Shown here in pieces: positions 18,372 to 27,265 of a stretch of DNA of 64,000 nucleotides. Every line of letters begins with the position of its first letter. The first letter of the stretch is position 1. This DNA is from Martelella sp. AD-3 (GTDB lineage Bacteria > Pseudomonadota > Alphaproteobacteria > Rhizobiales > Rhizobiaceae), in the NCBI RefSeq assembly GCF_001578105.1, contig NZ_CP014275.1, positions 2,294,001 to 2,358,000 on the forward strand, given 5' to 3'. The notes under the pieces are model-generated. The model was not told the DNA's origin and made no database searches. It worked only from the letters and a program-made list of their open reading frames with translations. Both the position numbers and the translations under genes were made by a program.

Positions 18372-19322
18372 TCAGAGTTTCTCGATGATCTCGACACCGT
18401 CCGGCAGATTGTCGCGGTCGATCTCGACGATGTAGTCGGCAAAAGCGCGCGCCGGTGGATAATTGTCCAGCCGCTCATCGACCGGTTTGAATTCACCGCC
18501 GATATTGCGGCCGATCCGCACCCGCTCGAACAAGGCGTGGGCCGGGGCATTGCCAAGCGCGCTTTCGTGCCTGAACACAATTAGCTTGCGGGTTGCCATC
18601 TCGCCGCGCGCGGCCGAACGGTCATGCTCGAACATGTTGGCGATCGCTTCGAACAGGAGTTCCAGATCGCTTTCGGAAAAGCCGGTGCGTTCGGCGAATT
18701 TGGCGGAGATGAAGCCATGCGAGACATATAGCCCGTAGGGGACGATGTACTTGCGCCCCATGGTGCGATTGTCGGTACGGTCCGCGCTGTCATCGCCTTC
18801 CGCCTTCTGCTTCAGTTCCGCAGCATTGGTGGCCGCCATGCGGGTGATGGAAATCTCAAGCGGCATGATCGGTTCGACGGACGCGGCAAAGCTCATCTGC
18901 ACCGGCCCCTTGACCTGGCCGCAGTTGATACCGGTCGACATCACCGCGCCGAAGGTTCGCACGTCGAAAAAATTGGCGCACATGAAGCCTGTGAGCACCT
19001 TGGCTTCAGCATCATCCTTCGGGTTCAGCTTGGCCGCCTTGTCTACCTTGGGATCATCCGTGTAGATCGACTTGTAAGCCTCGCGGTGCTTCTCATTCAG
19101 GATCGAGCCTTCCTCGACATAGATGTGAAAGCCGTCCTCGCCTTGCCGAGCAAGATCGACATAATTGCGGATCTTGCGCTTGAGCGAAACATCGGTGACG
19201 AGGCCCTTGTTGGTTTCGGGATCAAGTCGCGGCAGGTTTCCGGCATCGGGGTCACCATTGGGATTGCCGTTTTTCACCTCGAAGATCACCGAAAAATCGT
19301 AGCGATTTTTGATAATAGTCAT
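18372..19322 (-). CDS. cas7: Type I-C Cascade backbone protein Cas7 (Csd2)
   Basis: The 316-residue product opens with YDFSVIFEVKNGNPNGDPDAGNLPR in pieces, the hallmark of Cas7/Csd2, and continues with TDVSLKRKIRNYV. Later come RTFGAVMSTG and the QVKGPVQMSFA motif typical of I-C and I-B backbones. Several copies would coat the crRNA spacer. The start overlaps cas8c by four bases. Nothing is missing compared with the family length. Confidence 0.96.
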   Translation of the reverse strand: MTIIKNRYDFSVIFEVKNGNPNGDPDAGNLPRLDPETNKGLVTDVSLKRKIRNYVDLARQGEDGFHIYVEEGSILNEKHREAYKSIYTDDPKVDKAAKLNPKDDAEAKVLTGFMCANFFDVRTFGAVMSTGINCGQVKGPVQMSFAASVEPIMPLEISITRMAATNAAELKQKAEGDDSADRTDNRTMGRKYIVPYGLYVSHGFISAKFAERTGFSESDLELLFEAIANMFEHDRSAARGEMATRKLIVFRHESALGNAPAHALFERVRIGRNIGGEFKPVDERLDNYPPARAFADYIVEIDRDNLPDGVEIIEKL

Positions 19323-21097
19323 TCTTCTACTCCCCCCTGGATCGTGGCTTCATCGGACTTGGGTTTGAAAAAATTGCTGTGCTGGTGGTGGTAACCAAGC
19401 CCGAACAGCGCTTGCTCCTGCGCACGCAGCGAGGAAGGATAGGGATCATCGTTCGGGTTCATCCTGTCCATGATCTCATCCTGAAGCTTCTTCAGATTAT
19501 ATTCGCGGCCCGGGCTGGTCTTGCGCACCTTGGCAAGGTGATTGGCCGAGTTGTTTTCCAGCACGGCGAAAACCTTGCGCGGCTGGGCCGAGGCGGAACC
19601 GTAGAACTTGTCCCTGATCGTCGCGTTGACCCTGCCGCCAAGTGCGGCGCGCTGCATTTCTTCGTAGACGGCGAACAGCCGCCCGAGGAGATAACCCCTG
19701 TCCCCATTCTCCGGATCAAGCGCCACCGGAACCTCCTTCATGTTGAAATTGCGGATGAGAAGCGCCTTCAGAATGCCAACGCGTAGCGCGTTTACATTGC
19801 CATCGGCGCGAATGCGCGTGAGAACCGCCGCCATCAGAGAAAGCGGATAATGCGTCCCGGACAGGATGGCGCGCATCCATTCGCCGGCAAGATTGGGCTG
19901 CACATTCTCGCGCTTGCCCAGAACCGCGGTTTCCTGCAGATAACGCCACAACGGCGCAAATCCGTCTTTCGGCGGTGGTTCGACACGCACGTCGGCAAGA
20001 TAGCGCTGATAGTTCCCGGTCAGAGCGCCAAATGTGTCGGAGAAGAAGAACCGCACAGAAAGCCGCGCGGCGTTCGGCGAGAGCCCTAGCACGTAAAACC
20101 GAACCCCCTCGACGAGATCAGGTTTGATCGACGCAAGGCTCTGCCCCTCGCGAATGCGCTTCAGCGTGACCTCGATCTTGCGGGTTTCCGCCTTGTCATC
20201 GTCAGCCGTTCCGCCGGTTTCTTCACCCGGAGGCTCCAGAAACATAGAGAACAGGCTTTCCGCCTCTTCAGCACGTTTCATATTCGCGGAATCGGCCCAA
20301 AACACCGTGGAGGCATCGCCGACCTGCACCCGGTGTCCGCTGTCGCGTTCGAGGAAGCGGTTGAGGACAGTGGTGTATTTGAACGCCGCATTTTCGGAAA
20401 CGGGGGCGTTGGCACCTTGTTCATGGCCATAAGAGGTGAAGGCGTCGAGATTAAAGGAAACGAGGGCCGCGCCGGAAGATTGTGCGCCCCACACTCCCTT
20501 GATTGAGGGGTGAAGCCGGGTAGGCGGCATTTTATCGCCCGTTACCAAGCAAATCTGCTCACCGCCATCGCCCGCTGTCGAGAGCCGGGCCCACAGCGCC
20601 TTTGCCGCCGGCCGGTCATGGATATAGATATGGGCGAGCCGATCGCTCTCCAGCGCAAAAATGACGTTCTGGTCCTTCATGTCCTCCGGCCAGACCGGCT
20701 CGCCAAAACGTTCGGGCGTCCAGGATTGCAGAAAAGACAGCAATGCTCTGAGCCCGGCATCATCAGTGCCGCCAATGTCGGTCAGATGCCGTTCGACAAA
20801 AGCTGCGTGCTCATCGGCCGTGCGCTTGCCCTCGCCGGCGGTCACGCCCAGAACATAAGATGTCTTGTCCCAGAGGAAATTGGGCGCGACGCCCGCTGTC
20901 CGCTTCACCGGTTGCGGCACCAGCATCTGCCGGGCGCGCATCCTCTTGCCCTCGCCTTCCCTGAGATCGCTGACACTGGCAACGCTGCCATCCTCGTTCA
21001 GCGAAACCACAAACCCGATTTTTTCCGACGAATAGCCGATCGGCGGCGCGTCCGACAGTCGGTCGTAGGCGTTCACAAGCGAAGCGAGAATGGTCAT
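19319..21097 (-). CDS. cas8c: Type I-C Cascade large subunit Cas8c (Csd1)
   Basis: The 592-residue product has the Csd1 start (MTILASLVNAYDRL, then PPIGYSSEKIGFVVSLNEDG) and the conserved middle FNLDAFTSYGHEQGANAPVSENAAFKYTTVLN (about residues 205-240). The C terminus has the helical bundle that serves as the small subunit in I-C (the internal Cas11c region). Cas8c reads the PAM and recruits Cas3. The family is often translated with an internal start for Cas11; I did not identify that start with certainty. It overlaps both neighbours by four bases. Confidence 0.95.
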   Translation of the reverse strand: MTILASLVNAYDRLSDAPPIGYSSEKIGFVVSLNEDGSVASVSDLREGEGKRMRARQMLVPQPVKRTAGVAPNFLWDKTSYVLGVTAGEGKRTADEHAAFVERHLTDIGGTDDAGLRALLSFLQSWTPERFGEPVWPEDMKDQNVIFALESDRLAHIYIHDRPAAKALWARLSTAGDGGEQICLVTGDKMPPTRLHPSIKGVWGAQSSGAALVSFNLDAFTSYGHEQGANAPVSENAAFKYTTVLNRFLERDSGHRVQVGDASTVFWADSANMKRAEEAESLFSMFLEPPGEETGGTADDDKAETRKIEVTLKRIREGQSLASIKPDLVEGVRFYVLGLSPNAARLSVRFFFSDTFGALTGNYQRYLADVRVEPPPKDGFAPLWRYLQETAVLGKRENVQPNLAGEWMRAILSGTHYPLSLMAAVLTRIRADGNVNALRVGILKALLIRNFNMKEVPVALDPENGDRGYLLGRLFAVYEEMQRAALGGRVNATIRDKFYGSASAQPRKVFAVLENNSANHLAKVRKTSPGREYNLKKLQDEIMDRMNPNDDPYPSSLRAQEQALFGLGYHHQHSNFFKPKSDEATIQGGVEE

Positions 21098-21816
21098 CGC
21101 CTGACCTCCGGAGAATTCGGCGGCGGCACCTTGACCACGCCGTCTTCCAGCAAGGCCCGGAAGAACAGCGACGGGCGACCTTCCGCGCCATGATCGATAT
21201 CGTAGAGCACGAAGCCCAGATCGCGCGCCGCGCCGAAACCGAGGCTGGCCGTGCGGTGTTCGGCGGCGGCTTGCGGCGTCCGATCATCCGGTTCGATCAG
21301 TTCAAACGCGGCAGAGAACTCGCGTGTCCCCAGGCAGGGCTGGTTGAAACACTGGCCGCGCCGCGCACGGCGGTTGAACGTGTCCAGATGCTTGCCTTCA
21401 TTGTCGTCCGGCCCTGCCTTTTCCGTCATTTCGAAACGGGCTTCGATGACATAGGCGGGTCTTACCAGCACGGTTGCCGCGCGCTGCTGGCGATCCTCGT
21501 CGACCAGGAGGTTGAGCCCTTCCAGATCTCCGCGCTTCATCGCCGATTTGATCTTGCCGGCCGGCGCCTTGTGGCCGACCTCATTGCGCCGGATCGACTG
21601 GAAACGGATCGGCTCCAGCACGTGAATGGCGTCGATGACCCAGCGGATCGCCGGCTTCCAGTGGATCGCCTCCAGGATGCCGCGCGCCGCCGATGGCGTC
21701 ATCACGTCATAGGAAACGCGCTCGACCTTCATCTCGGGTCGCGTAAAACAGGCATAGTCGCCCCAGACCTTCAGCCTAATTCCGTATGCCAATCGCCCCT
21801 CCTTGGTTCGGTCCAC
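21094..21816 (-). CDS. cas5c: Type I-C Cas5c (Cas5d), crRNA-processing subunit
   Basis: The 240-residue product begins with IRLKVWGDYACFTRPEMKVERVSY in pieces, then MTPSAARGILEAIHW near residue 40, the signature of Cas5 of subtype I-C. In this subtype Cas5 replaces Cas6 and cuts the pre-crRNA, consistent with no cas6 gene here. A later segment RRARRGQCFNQPCLGTREF matches the conserved C-terminal half. It overlaps cas8c by four bases and follows cas3 with 15 bases between. Confidence 0.95.
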   Translation of the reverse strand: MDRTKEGRLAYGIRLKVWGDYACFTRPEMKVERVSYDVMTPSAARGILEAIHWKPAIRWVIDAIHVLEPIRFQSIRRNEVGHKAPAGKIKSAMKRGDLEGLNLLVDEDRQQRAATVLVRPAYVIEARFEMTEKAGPDDNEGKHLDTFNRRARRGQCFNQPCLGTREFSAAFELIEPDDRTPQAAAEHRTASLGFGAARDLGFVLYDIDHGAEGRPSLFFRALLEDGVVKVPPPNSPEVRR

Positions 21817-21831
21817 CGCGAAAAAACGGCA

Positions 21832-24096
21832 TCAAAAAATCATATTCTCCGCAGCCAGATATTCCGCCTCCTCCCACAACAGACCCAGTTCAGGCCCGTA
21901 GAGCGAAGCCGTTTGCAGCAACATGAACTGATCCCCACGCAGGTCCGGCCGCTCGAAACGCGCATGACCATTGGCCACAAGCAGCGCCCGCGCCTTCGGC
22001 GGCACCTGAACAATGTAAGATTGCAGCACTCTGGCGAGTCGGCCAGAGGAGATGTTCTCGATGCCGAGATCCGCGACAGCCTGACGCGCCTTGTCGTCAT
22101 AGGGGATGACCACCGGTTCCATGCCGCTCTCGATTATGCGGAATTCCTCCGCCACTGACCTGTAAGCGAAATCCGTGCCCGAAAGGGTGACCGTGAACCG
22201 GTCGAGAATGCCCTTGCCGTCCAGTCCCTTTTCGCCCTTTCGCCAGTAGACCTCGCGGAAATAGTCCTCGATCGCCGGCAGCGACAGAAGATCGTCATGC
22301 TTGCCGATCATCCGTTTCATGTCGCCGATCATGCCCTTGATCTCGGTTGGCGGCGCGTAATCCGCTGGATCGAATACCGTGACGAAACTCTCTTCACGCC
22401 TCCGCCCGCCCTCGCGGTTGCAACGGCCGGCCGCCTGCACGATCTGGTCCAGCCCAGCCTCTGCGCGCAGGACGCACGGGAAATCGATATCGACGCCCGC
22501 CTCCACCAGAGAGGTCGCGATCACCCGGCATGGGCCGCCCGCCTTCAGCCGCGCCTTCACACGACCGAGGATTTCGCGCCGGTGCACCGCGCAGAGCCGC
22601 GTCGACAGATGAACGAGACCGGAAAGTCGCGCCGCCTCGGCGTCCCTGAAGAGTTCGAGCGCATGGCGGCGGCTGTTGACAATCACCAGCGCCTGTTCGT
22701 TCTCTTCCAGCGCCGCAATCAGCGCGTCATTGTCCATCGTCCCGCCATGACGGATCGTCGCGCGCGCCAGCCTGCCCGCCAGCCCATTCGGATCGGGCGC
22801 AAGTTCGCGGCCTTCAAGTGCCAGCCCCTGCTGAAAATCCGGACGCGCGCCCAGCGCCGGCTGCGTCGCCGTGCACAGGATGATGGTGCAGCCATACTGT
22901 TCCACCAACGCCTCCAGCATCCGCATGACCGGAAAGAGATAGTGCCGCGGCAAGGTCTGAGCCTCATCCAGAATGATGATGCTGCCGGCGATATTGTGCA
23001 GCTTGCGCGCCCGCGATGTCCGCGACGCAAACAGGCTCTCGAACAATTGCACATTGGTGGTAACGACGATCGGCGCCGCCCAGTCCTCCATCGCCAGTTT
23101 GAGCTTGTCGTGTTGCTGGCGTTCCTCCCTACCACGCCTGCTTTCCCGATCTTCATCGATCGCCGAGTGATGTTCGAGGATAAGACTGTCGCCCTCCTGC
23201 TCCAGCACCTGGCGGAAAATGGCCGCCGTCTGCTCGATGATCGAGGTGAAGGGGATGGCATAGATGATCCGCCGATGGCCGTGTATTCTGGCGTGGTCAA
23301 GCGCAAAACCGAGCGAAGCCAGTGTCTTGCCGCCGCCGGTCGGCACGGTGAGCGTGAACAGCCCCGGCTTTTCGCCCGCCTTGCCACGGACATGGCTCAG
23401 GACCTCCCGCCGTAGGCGGTTGAGGTCACCGTCCGCAGAGAACCCTGCCATATGGCGCTCATATCGCGCCGAGAGGTCCGGCAAAAACGAGGCGAGTAAA
23501 GGCCACTGCCGATCAGCAACCCTTCCCTCAAGCCTGGAATAGAAGGCCTCGGTATCCCTGAAATCGGCATCGACAAGACAGGAAAAAACCATCCGACCGA
23601 AGACAGAGAGGGCAAAGCCTGCATTCCGGCCGGAGGGGATTTTTCGCAAAATGTCCATCGGCGCCAGATCACGTGGCGTTTCGCCCAATTCGTCTCGCCA
23701 GACAGGGTCAATCTCCGGCGAGTTGTCTATGCGCCAGTTATAACAGGCATTGGTTTCGTTCAGGCGGTCGGGAAGCCCAGCATGATGACCGAGAATGGCA
23801 TAGGCGATGATCTCAGCCATCTGCCTGTCCACGCCCTCGGCAACCTCACGAAGCAGTTTCGCACCAGCAGTCGAATGATCGATCCGCAGGTTTTCACCGG
23901 CAAGTCGTCTCTGGAAGATCGGATTATACTTGCCAAGATCATGAAACAGGCCAGCCGCGAAACAGGCACGCCCTATCCCCAGCGGACCACCCATTTCGCT
24001 CGCCAGCGACGCAACGGCGAATAGGTGGTCCGAAAGCGCCTGCCAGTCGGATTGAACCTTGCCCGGCGTAGAATGGGCAAAATAGGCCTTGGACAT
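21832..24096 (-). CDS. cas3: CRISPR-associated helicase-nuclease Cas3 (HD N-terminal)
   Basis: I place the start at 24096 (MSKAYFAHST), with a GGGAGGGGGAA site just upstream; the frame extends 14 codons further. The 754-residue protein has an HD nuclease domain (His8, then His52-Asp53 in FHDLGKYNP) followed by an SF2 helicase with Walker A GGGKT near 254-258, the DEAQ box at 377-380 and motif VI QAAGRCNREG. It unwinds and degrades target DNA after Cascade binding. It is the first gene of the cas operon, and the promoter should lie in the A/T-rich stretch 24140-24200. All catalytic motifs are intact. Confidence 0.96.
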   Translation of the reverse strand: MSKAYFAHSTPGKVQSDWQALSDHLFAVASLASEMGGPLGIGRACFAAGLFHDLGKYNPIFQRRLAGENLRIDHSTAGAKLLREVAEGVDRQMAEIIAYAILGHHAGLPDRLNETNACYNWRIDNSPEIDPVWRDELGETPRDLAPMDILRKIPSGRNAGFALSVFGRMVFSCLVDADFRDTEAFYSRLEGRVADRQWPLLASFLPDLSARYERHMAGFSADGDLNRLRREVLSHVRGKAGEKPGLFTLTVPTGGGKTLASLGFALDHARIHGHRRIIYAIPFTSIIEQTAAIFRQVLEQEGDSLILEHHSAIDEDRESRRGREERQQHDKLKLAMEDWAAPIVVTTNVQLFESLFASRTSRARKLHNIAGSIIILDEAQTLPRHYLFPVMRMLEALVEQYGCTIILCTATQPALGARPDFQQGLALEGRELAPDPNGLAGRLARATIRHGGTMDNDALIAALEENEQALVIVNSRRHALELFRDAEAARLSGLVHLSTRLCAVHRREILGRVKARLKAGGPCRVIATSLVEAGVDIDFPCVLRAEAGLDQIVQAAGRCNREGGRRREESFVTVFDPADYAPPTEIKGMIGDMKRMIGKHDDLLSLPAIEDYFREVYWRKGEKGLDGKGILDRFTVTLSGTDFAYRSVAEEFRIIESGMEPVVIPYDDKARQAVADLGIENISSGRLARVLQSYIVQVPPKARALLVANGHARFERPDLRGDQFMLLQTASLYGPELGLLWEEAEYLAAENMIF

Positions 24097-24317
24097 GCAC
24101 GTTCCCCCTCCCGAGGAGGTCATTCGACCTTCCGTCAATGAACGCTATCGCCAATTTCCTAAAATGTTGAACTAAAAATACCCCTTCTTTAGTTTAGCCC
24201 CGACTTTAGGCTTCGAATTTAGCCTCAGACTGGGCAACCCGCGCGGTGCCAAATACCCGCAGGGCAAGGGACTGTAGGAAGGACCCGCCGTTTGCCTGCC
24301 CCCTGCCCCAACGACAA
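24097..24317 (-). promoter_or_regulatory. Putative cas operon promoter region
   Basis: The gap between cas3 and the prophage-like operon has an A/T-rich segment at 24150-24240, which also carries the unit TTTAGCC twice. I cannot assign promoter boxes with confidence. It is the only place where a dedicated cas promoter could sit. Confidence 0.45.
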
Positions 24318-24345
24318 AGAGCGGGTCACCGAGGTAACCCGCTCT
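24318..24345 (-). terminator. Hairpin after the prophage early operon
   Basis: AGAGCGGGT (24318-24326) pairs perfectly with ACCCGCTCT (24337-24345) around a 10-base loop. On the minus strand the sequence TTGTCGTTGGGG follows, so the U tract is weak. It lies 91 bases after the NusG-like gene and would separate that operon from cas3 unless read through. Confidence 0.6.
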
Positions 24346-24436
24346 CATCAGTCTCATGCGAAGCACCCGTCCCGTCGATACGCTGCGATCGTGCCGAGAT
24401 CCTGATGGATCATCTTCGACCGTCAGGCGTATTGGC

Positions 24437-25078
24437 TCACACCTTGCCGACCACAGCAAGCGGTACGACCATCGGCGTCAGCCGGCCGAACAGATCAACC
24501 TCGACCACGACATCTCCCTTGCCCTTGCTGTTGGCCGTGACCACCGTGCCGACCTGTCCCTCGAAGATCCCGTCGCCGATCATCACCCGGTCGCCGGCTT
24601 CGACCATGACATCGCTGTGGCGCTCATAGTCGAAGTCGCCATTGTCGGCCTTGCGCATGATCTGAGCCACCTTGTCGTCTGAGACAGGGTAAGGCGTCTC
24701 CCAGCCTCCGAGAATGGCGATGACATGATCAAGACTCAGCAGGCCTCGAAGCGCCCTCGCCGTGCTGACAAAGCGGACAAGCACATAGCCGGTCATCAGC
24801 ACCTCGTCCCTGACCGGCAGCATCCGCCCGCGCCTGCGCCTCTGCTTGCCCTTGCGCATCGGCACAAGCGCCTCGGCGCCAATGTCCTTCAGCACCGTCT
24901 CCACCTGTTGCTCATGGCCCGGATGAACCGCTGCCACATACCATGTCGCCTGGTCATGGGCTTCCGTCAGGGCATGCTGCTCATCGAGCCGCATGCGCCT
25001 GAGGGCTGCATCCCGTTCCAGACGCCGAAGGCTGTCCGTCCCGAGTTCGGCCTCAAGGCTCGTCATATCCCGTGTCAT
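24437..25078 (-). CDS. NusG-family transcription elongation/antitermination protein
   Basis: The 213-residue protein has a NusG N-terminal (NGN) domain at about residues 46-130 (TWYVAAVHPGHEQQVETVL, GAEALVPMRKGK, TGYVLVRF) and a KOW motif near 160-180 (GDRVMIGDGIFEGQVGTVV). The first 45 residues are an extra helical, charged segment. NusG paralogues ride on RNA polymerase and many suppress termination. It is the last gene of the early operon and starts inside the stop codon of the gene before it (ATGA overlap). In phages this is the place for a regulator of late genes; here the cas operon follows 340 bases downstream on the same strand. Confidence 0.85.
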   Translation of the reverse strand: MTRDMTSLEAELGTDSLRRLERDAALRRMRLDEQHALTEAHDQATWYVAAVHPGHEQQVETVLKDIGAEALVPMRKGKQRRRRGRMLPVRDEVLMTGYVLVRFVSTARALRGLLSLDHVIAILGGWETPYPVSDDKVAQIMRKADNGDFDYERHSDVMVEAGDRVMIGDGIFEGQVGTVVTANSKGKGDVVVEVDLFGRLTPMVVPLAVVGKV

Positions 25079-25824
25079 TGTGCTGCTGCCCCGCTTGTCC
25101 GTCCGATCCGTTCCAGCCTGTCGAAGAAGGCGGCAAGCGCCGCCTTCGGTCCGTCCTCATCAGGGATGGGCGGGAAGTAGACCCATTCCACCCGTCCCGT
25201 ATCGGGAAGCCATGGATAGCCATGGGCATGATGTTCCGCCTCCCATGCCCGCCACAGATTGCCATCCACCCTCACCTGCTCGAAGTCTGCCGAAAGCAGC
25301 ACCGTTTGCGGGGAGACCCGGACACCGCGTCCGGGATAGCGGACGGCCTGTTCATGCATGGCATTGACGGCAGGCCAGCCCATCTTCTGCATGCGCTCGC
25401 GCCAGAGTGCCTTGCGGTCTGCCCTGCCATCGGCAATCTGGCTTTCCTGGAAGCGGGTCAGCGGTGGAAGATGGGCGCAGGGGTCTGCAAGCCGGATGAA
25501 GCGTTCGGCCATCCATGCCTTGCCGAAGGTGGCGGCAATCGACGGACCTGTTGTTGCCTCCATGCCCTCCGGCACCTCCTGCCAGCGCCGTTCCTTCAGA
25601 TAGGTGCTGGCGGCAAACTTGACCGTCTGTCCCTTCATCGCCGCGAAGCTGAGAAAGGCCGGCAGCAGGGAGGCCGCGGCTTCACGCTCTGCATGGTGCA
25701 GCGCCTGCCATTCGGCAAAGGCGCGTTCATCACTGTCATCGCCGAAGGTCGGCCATTGCCGGTAGAATTTGAGGAAGGCCTTTCTGACGGTCTTCCGGCC
25801 CGGTGCATCGCTCTCAGCGCTCAT
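25075..25824 (-). CDS. Phage-associated protein of unknown function (249 aa)
   Basis: I do not recognise a named family. The protein is soluble and rich in Trp and aromatic residues, with a helical N terminus (RKAFLKFYRQWPTFGDDSDERAF) and a C-terminal half with repeated short beta-like stretches (VRVDGNLWRAWEAEHHAHGYPW). Its position between replication-type genes and the NusG gene suggests an early phage function. It overlaps its upstream neighbour by 11 bases and its downstream neighbour by four, so it is translated as part of the operon. Confidence 0.75.
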   Translation of the reverse strand: MSAESDAPGRKTVRKAFLKFYRQWPTFGDDSDERAFAEWQALHHAEREAAASLLPAFLSFAAMKGQTVKFAASTYLKERRWQEVPEGMEATTGPSIAATFGKAWMAERFIRLADPCAHLPPLTRFQESQIADGRADRKALWRERMQKMGWPAVNAMHEQAVRYPGRGVRVSPQTVLLSADFEQVRVDGNLWRAWEAEHHAHGYPWLPDTGRVEWVYFPPIPDEDGPKAALAAFFDRLERIGRTSGAAAQ

Positions 25825-26308
25825 CGGTTTCTTCCTTCACCATGCGTGCCGCTGCAGCCTTTGCCAGCATCGCCCTGACGGCTGCGGCCTTCTTCCGGCG
25901 CCGTTCGCGTTCCTCCTCGCTCATCTGCCTGGTGAGACGCCGGCGTTCTTCCACGGCCTTCTGTCGTTCCCGCTCCAGCACCAGCATCTCCCGGTCATGA
26001 CGGGCGGCCTCGTCGATCATGGCGGAAAGCTCTGCCGGTTTGGGCAGGAAGGAGCGATAGCGCTCATAGCGACCAAGCCTGAGGTTCTCGAACACACGGC
26101 GCATGGCGGCAATCGGTTTGCCGCACAGCACCTCGGCATAAAGCTCAGGCGCCATATCCGGATCGATACTGTCTGGAACCACGAAGCCGCGTTCGATCAG
26201 CTTTGTCAGCATCAGGTCTGACTGGTGGCTTTCAGCCGGTTCAAGCGCTGCCTTCAACCGTCCAGTCTGATCTGTCGATGTCGATGATGTCTGCAGTTGC
26301 GTTGCCAT
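25814..26308 (-). CDS. Phage-associated coiled-coil protein of unknown function
   Basis: The 164-residue product has a mixed N-terminal half (LTKLIERGFVVPDSIDPDMAPELYAEVL) and a strongly charged C-terminal helix from about residue 100 (ERERQKAVEERRRLTRQMSEEERERRRKK), which should form a coiled coil. The start at 26308 has a GAGGCAGG site upstream even though it lies 68 bases inside the preceding frame. No catalytic motif is visible. Confidence 0.7.
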   Translation of the reverse strand: MATQLQTSSTSTDQTGRLKAALEPAESHQSDLMLTKLIERGFVVPDSIDPDMAPELYAEVLCGKPIAAMRRVFENLRLGRYERYRSFLPKPAELSAMIDEAARHDREMLVLERERQKAVEERRRLTRQMSEEERERRRKKAAAVRAMLAKAAAARMVKEETDER

Positions 26309-27265
26309 TGTCCTGCCTCATGCGCTTGTGGAGGGCTTCGCTGACCCGCCTGTTGTGGTCCCGGATCTGTTCGGAGCGTGATTGCCTGCCGGAGGGGGAT
26401 GGCGGCGCTCTGGCCGGTGCTGCTGCCGGCCTGTCGGTCCAGCGATCCTGATTGAGCCATGTCGAGAGATTGCACCACGGCCTGTCATCGCGTTTGGCGA
26501 CGTAGCGCTTCAGTCCGTCCATGATCGTGTCGAAGTCGGCGCGCTGGCGGGCAGAGGCCCAGGCCTTTGCCGCTGTCTTGCGAGCGACCTTCTGCGGGTA
26601 GAGCGGCCAGACATGGGTGTCGAACTCGGCTGTCAGGCCGGTGATGTCACCGCCATGACGGCGGGAGCGGCGTTTGCGGTCTGTCCCTGCCGATGCCGAG
26701 GATGATTCGGCTGCATCGAATGCTTCGGAAGCCCCTGCCCCTTCCGGTCTGGCGCTGAGATCGGTCTCGGGGTCTGCCTCGAACAGCCCCTTGTCCGCCG
26801 GTTCGGGGGGAACTTTCTTTTGGGCCCCTTTAGGGGCCTTTTCTTTAAGGGGGGAATTTTTCTCTTGGGGGTGTGGGGGGAGTTCTCTTTTGCCGGTTCG
26901 CCAGCAAAACCCGTCACCGTCTTAAATTCAGACGCAGGCGTCTTAAAGCCGTCTGATGCCGTCTTAATCTGCCCGTCTGGCGTCTTAATCCCGTCTGAAA
27001 GCGTCTTACCGGCGTCTGAATCCGTGGTTTTAAGAAGCTGTTCAGACGCCTTGCGCCGTTCATAGTAGCGACGGTTGCGCGCACGCCGTGATGCGCCGGC
27101 CTCTCCGCAGGAGCTGCCAGCGTCATCCATTCCCGTTCCGGTGCTGCCGTCGGATCCGACAAACACAGGCTCGCGTTCGGCCAGGGCCTGCGCCGTGCGA
27201 CCGATCAGATCGGCATCGACACCGGCACGCACCATATCGGCAATGAGTGCGGCAACCTCAGACAT
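26241..27265 (-). pseudogene. Phage replication-type protein, frameshifted
   Basis: Two frames together make one protein of about 340 residues. The first (from 27265) reads through repeated short units such as GIKTPDG, QIKTASDG and FKTPASEF to AKENSPHTP. The second takes over with EKNSPLKEKAPKGAQKK and ends with the typical phage replication-protein tail WPLYPQKVARKTAAKAW, then MDGLKRYV, then WCNLSTWLNQDRW. The join falls in homopolymer runs at about 26848-26880. One extra G in the run 26867-26871 would restore a single frame. The defect may be a true mutation, a sequencing error or a regulated slip; no strong slippery heptamer is visible. Confidence 0.7.

Noticed and set aside
26848..26880. 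Programmed -1 frameshift site in the phage replication-type gene
   Set aside because: The frame change needed is -1, but no X XXY YYZ heptamer lies in the correct frame in the overlap; indel in a homopolymer is simpler.
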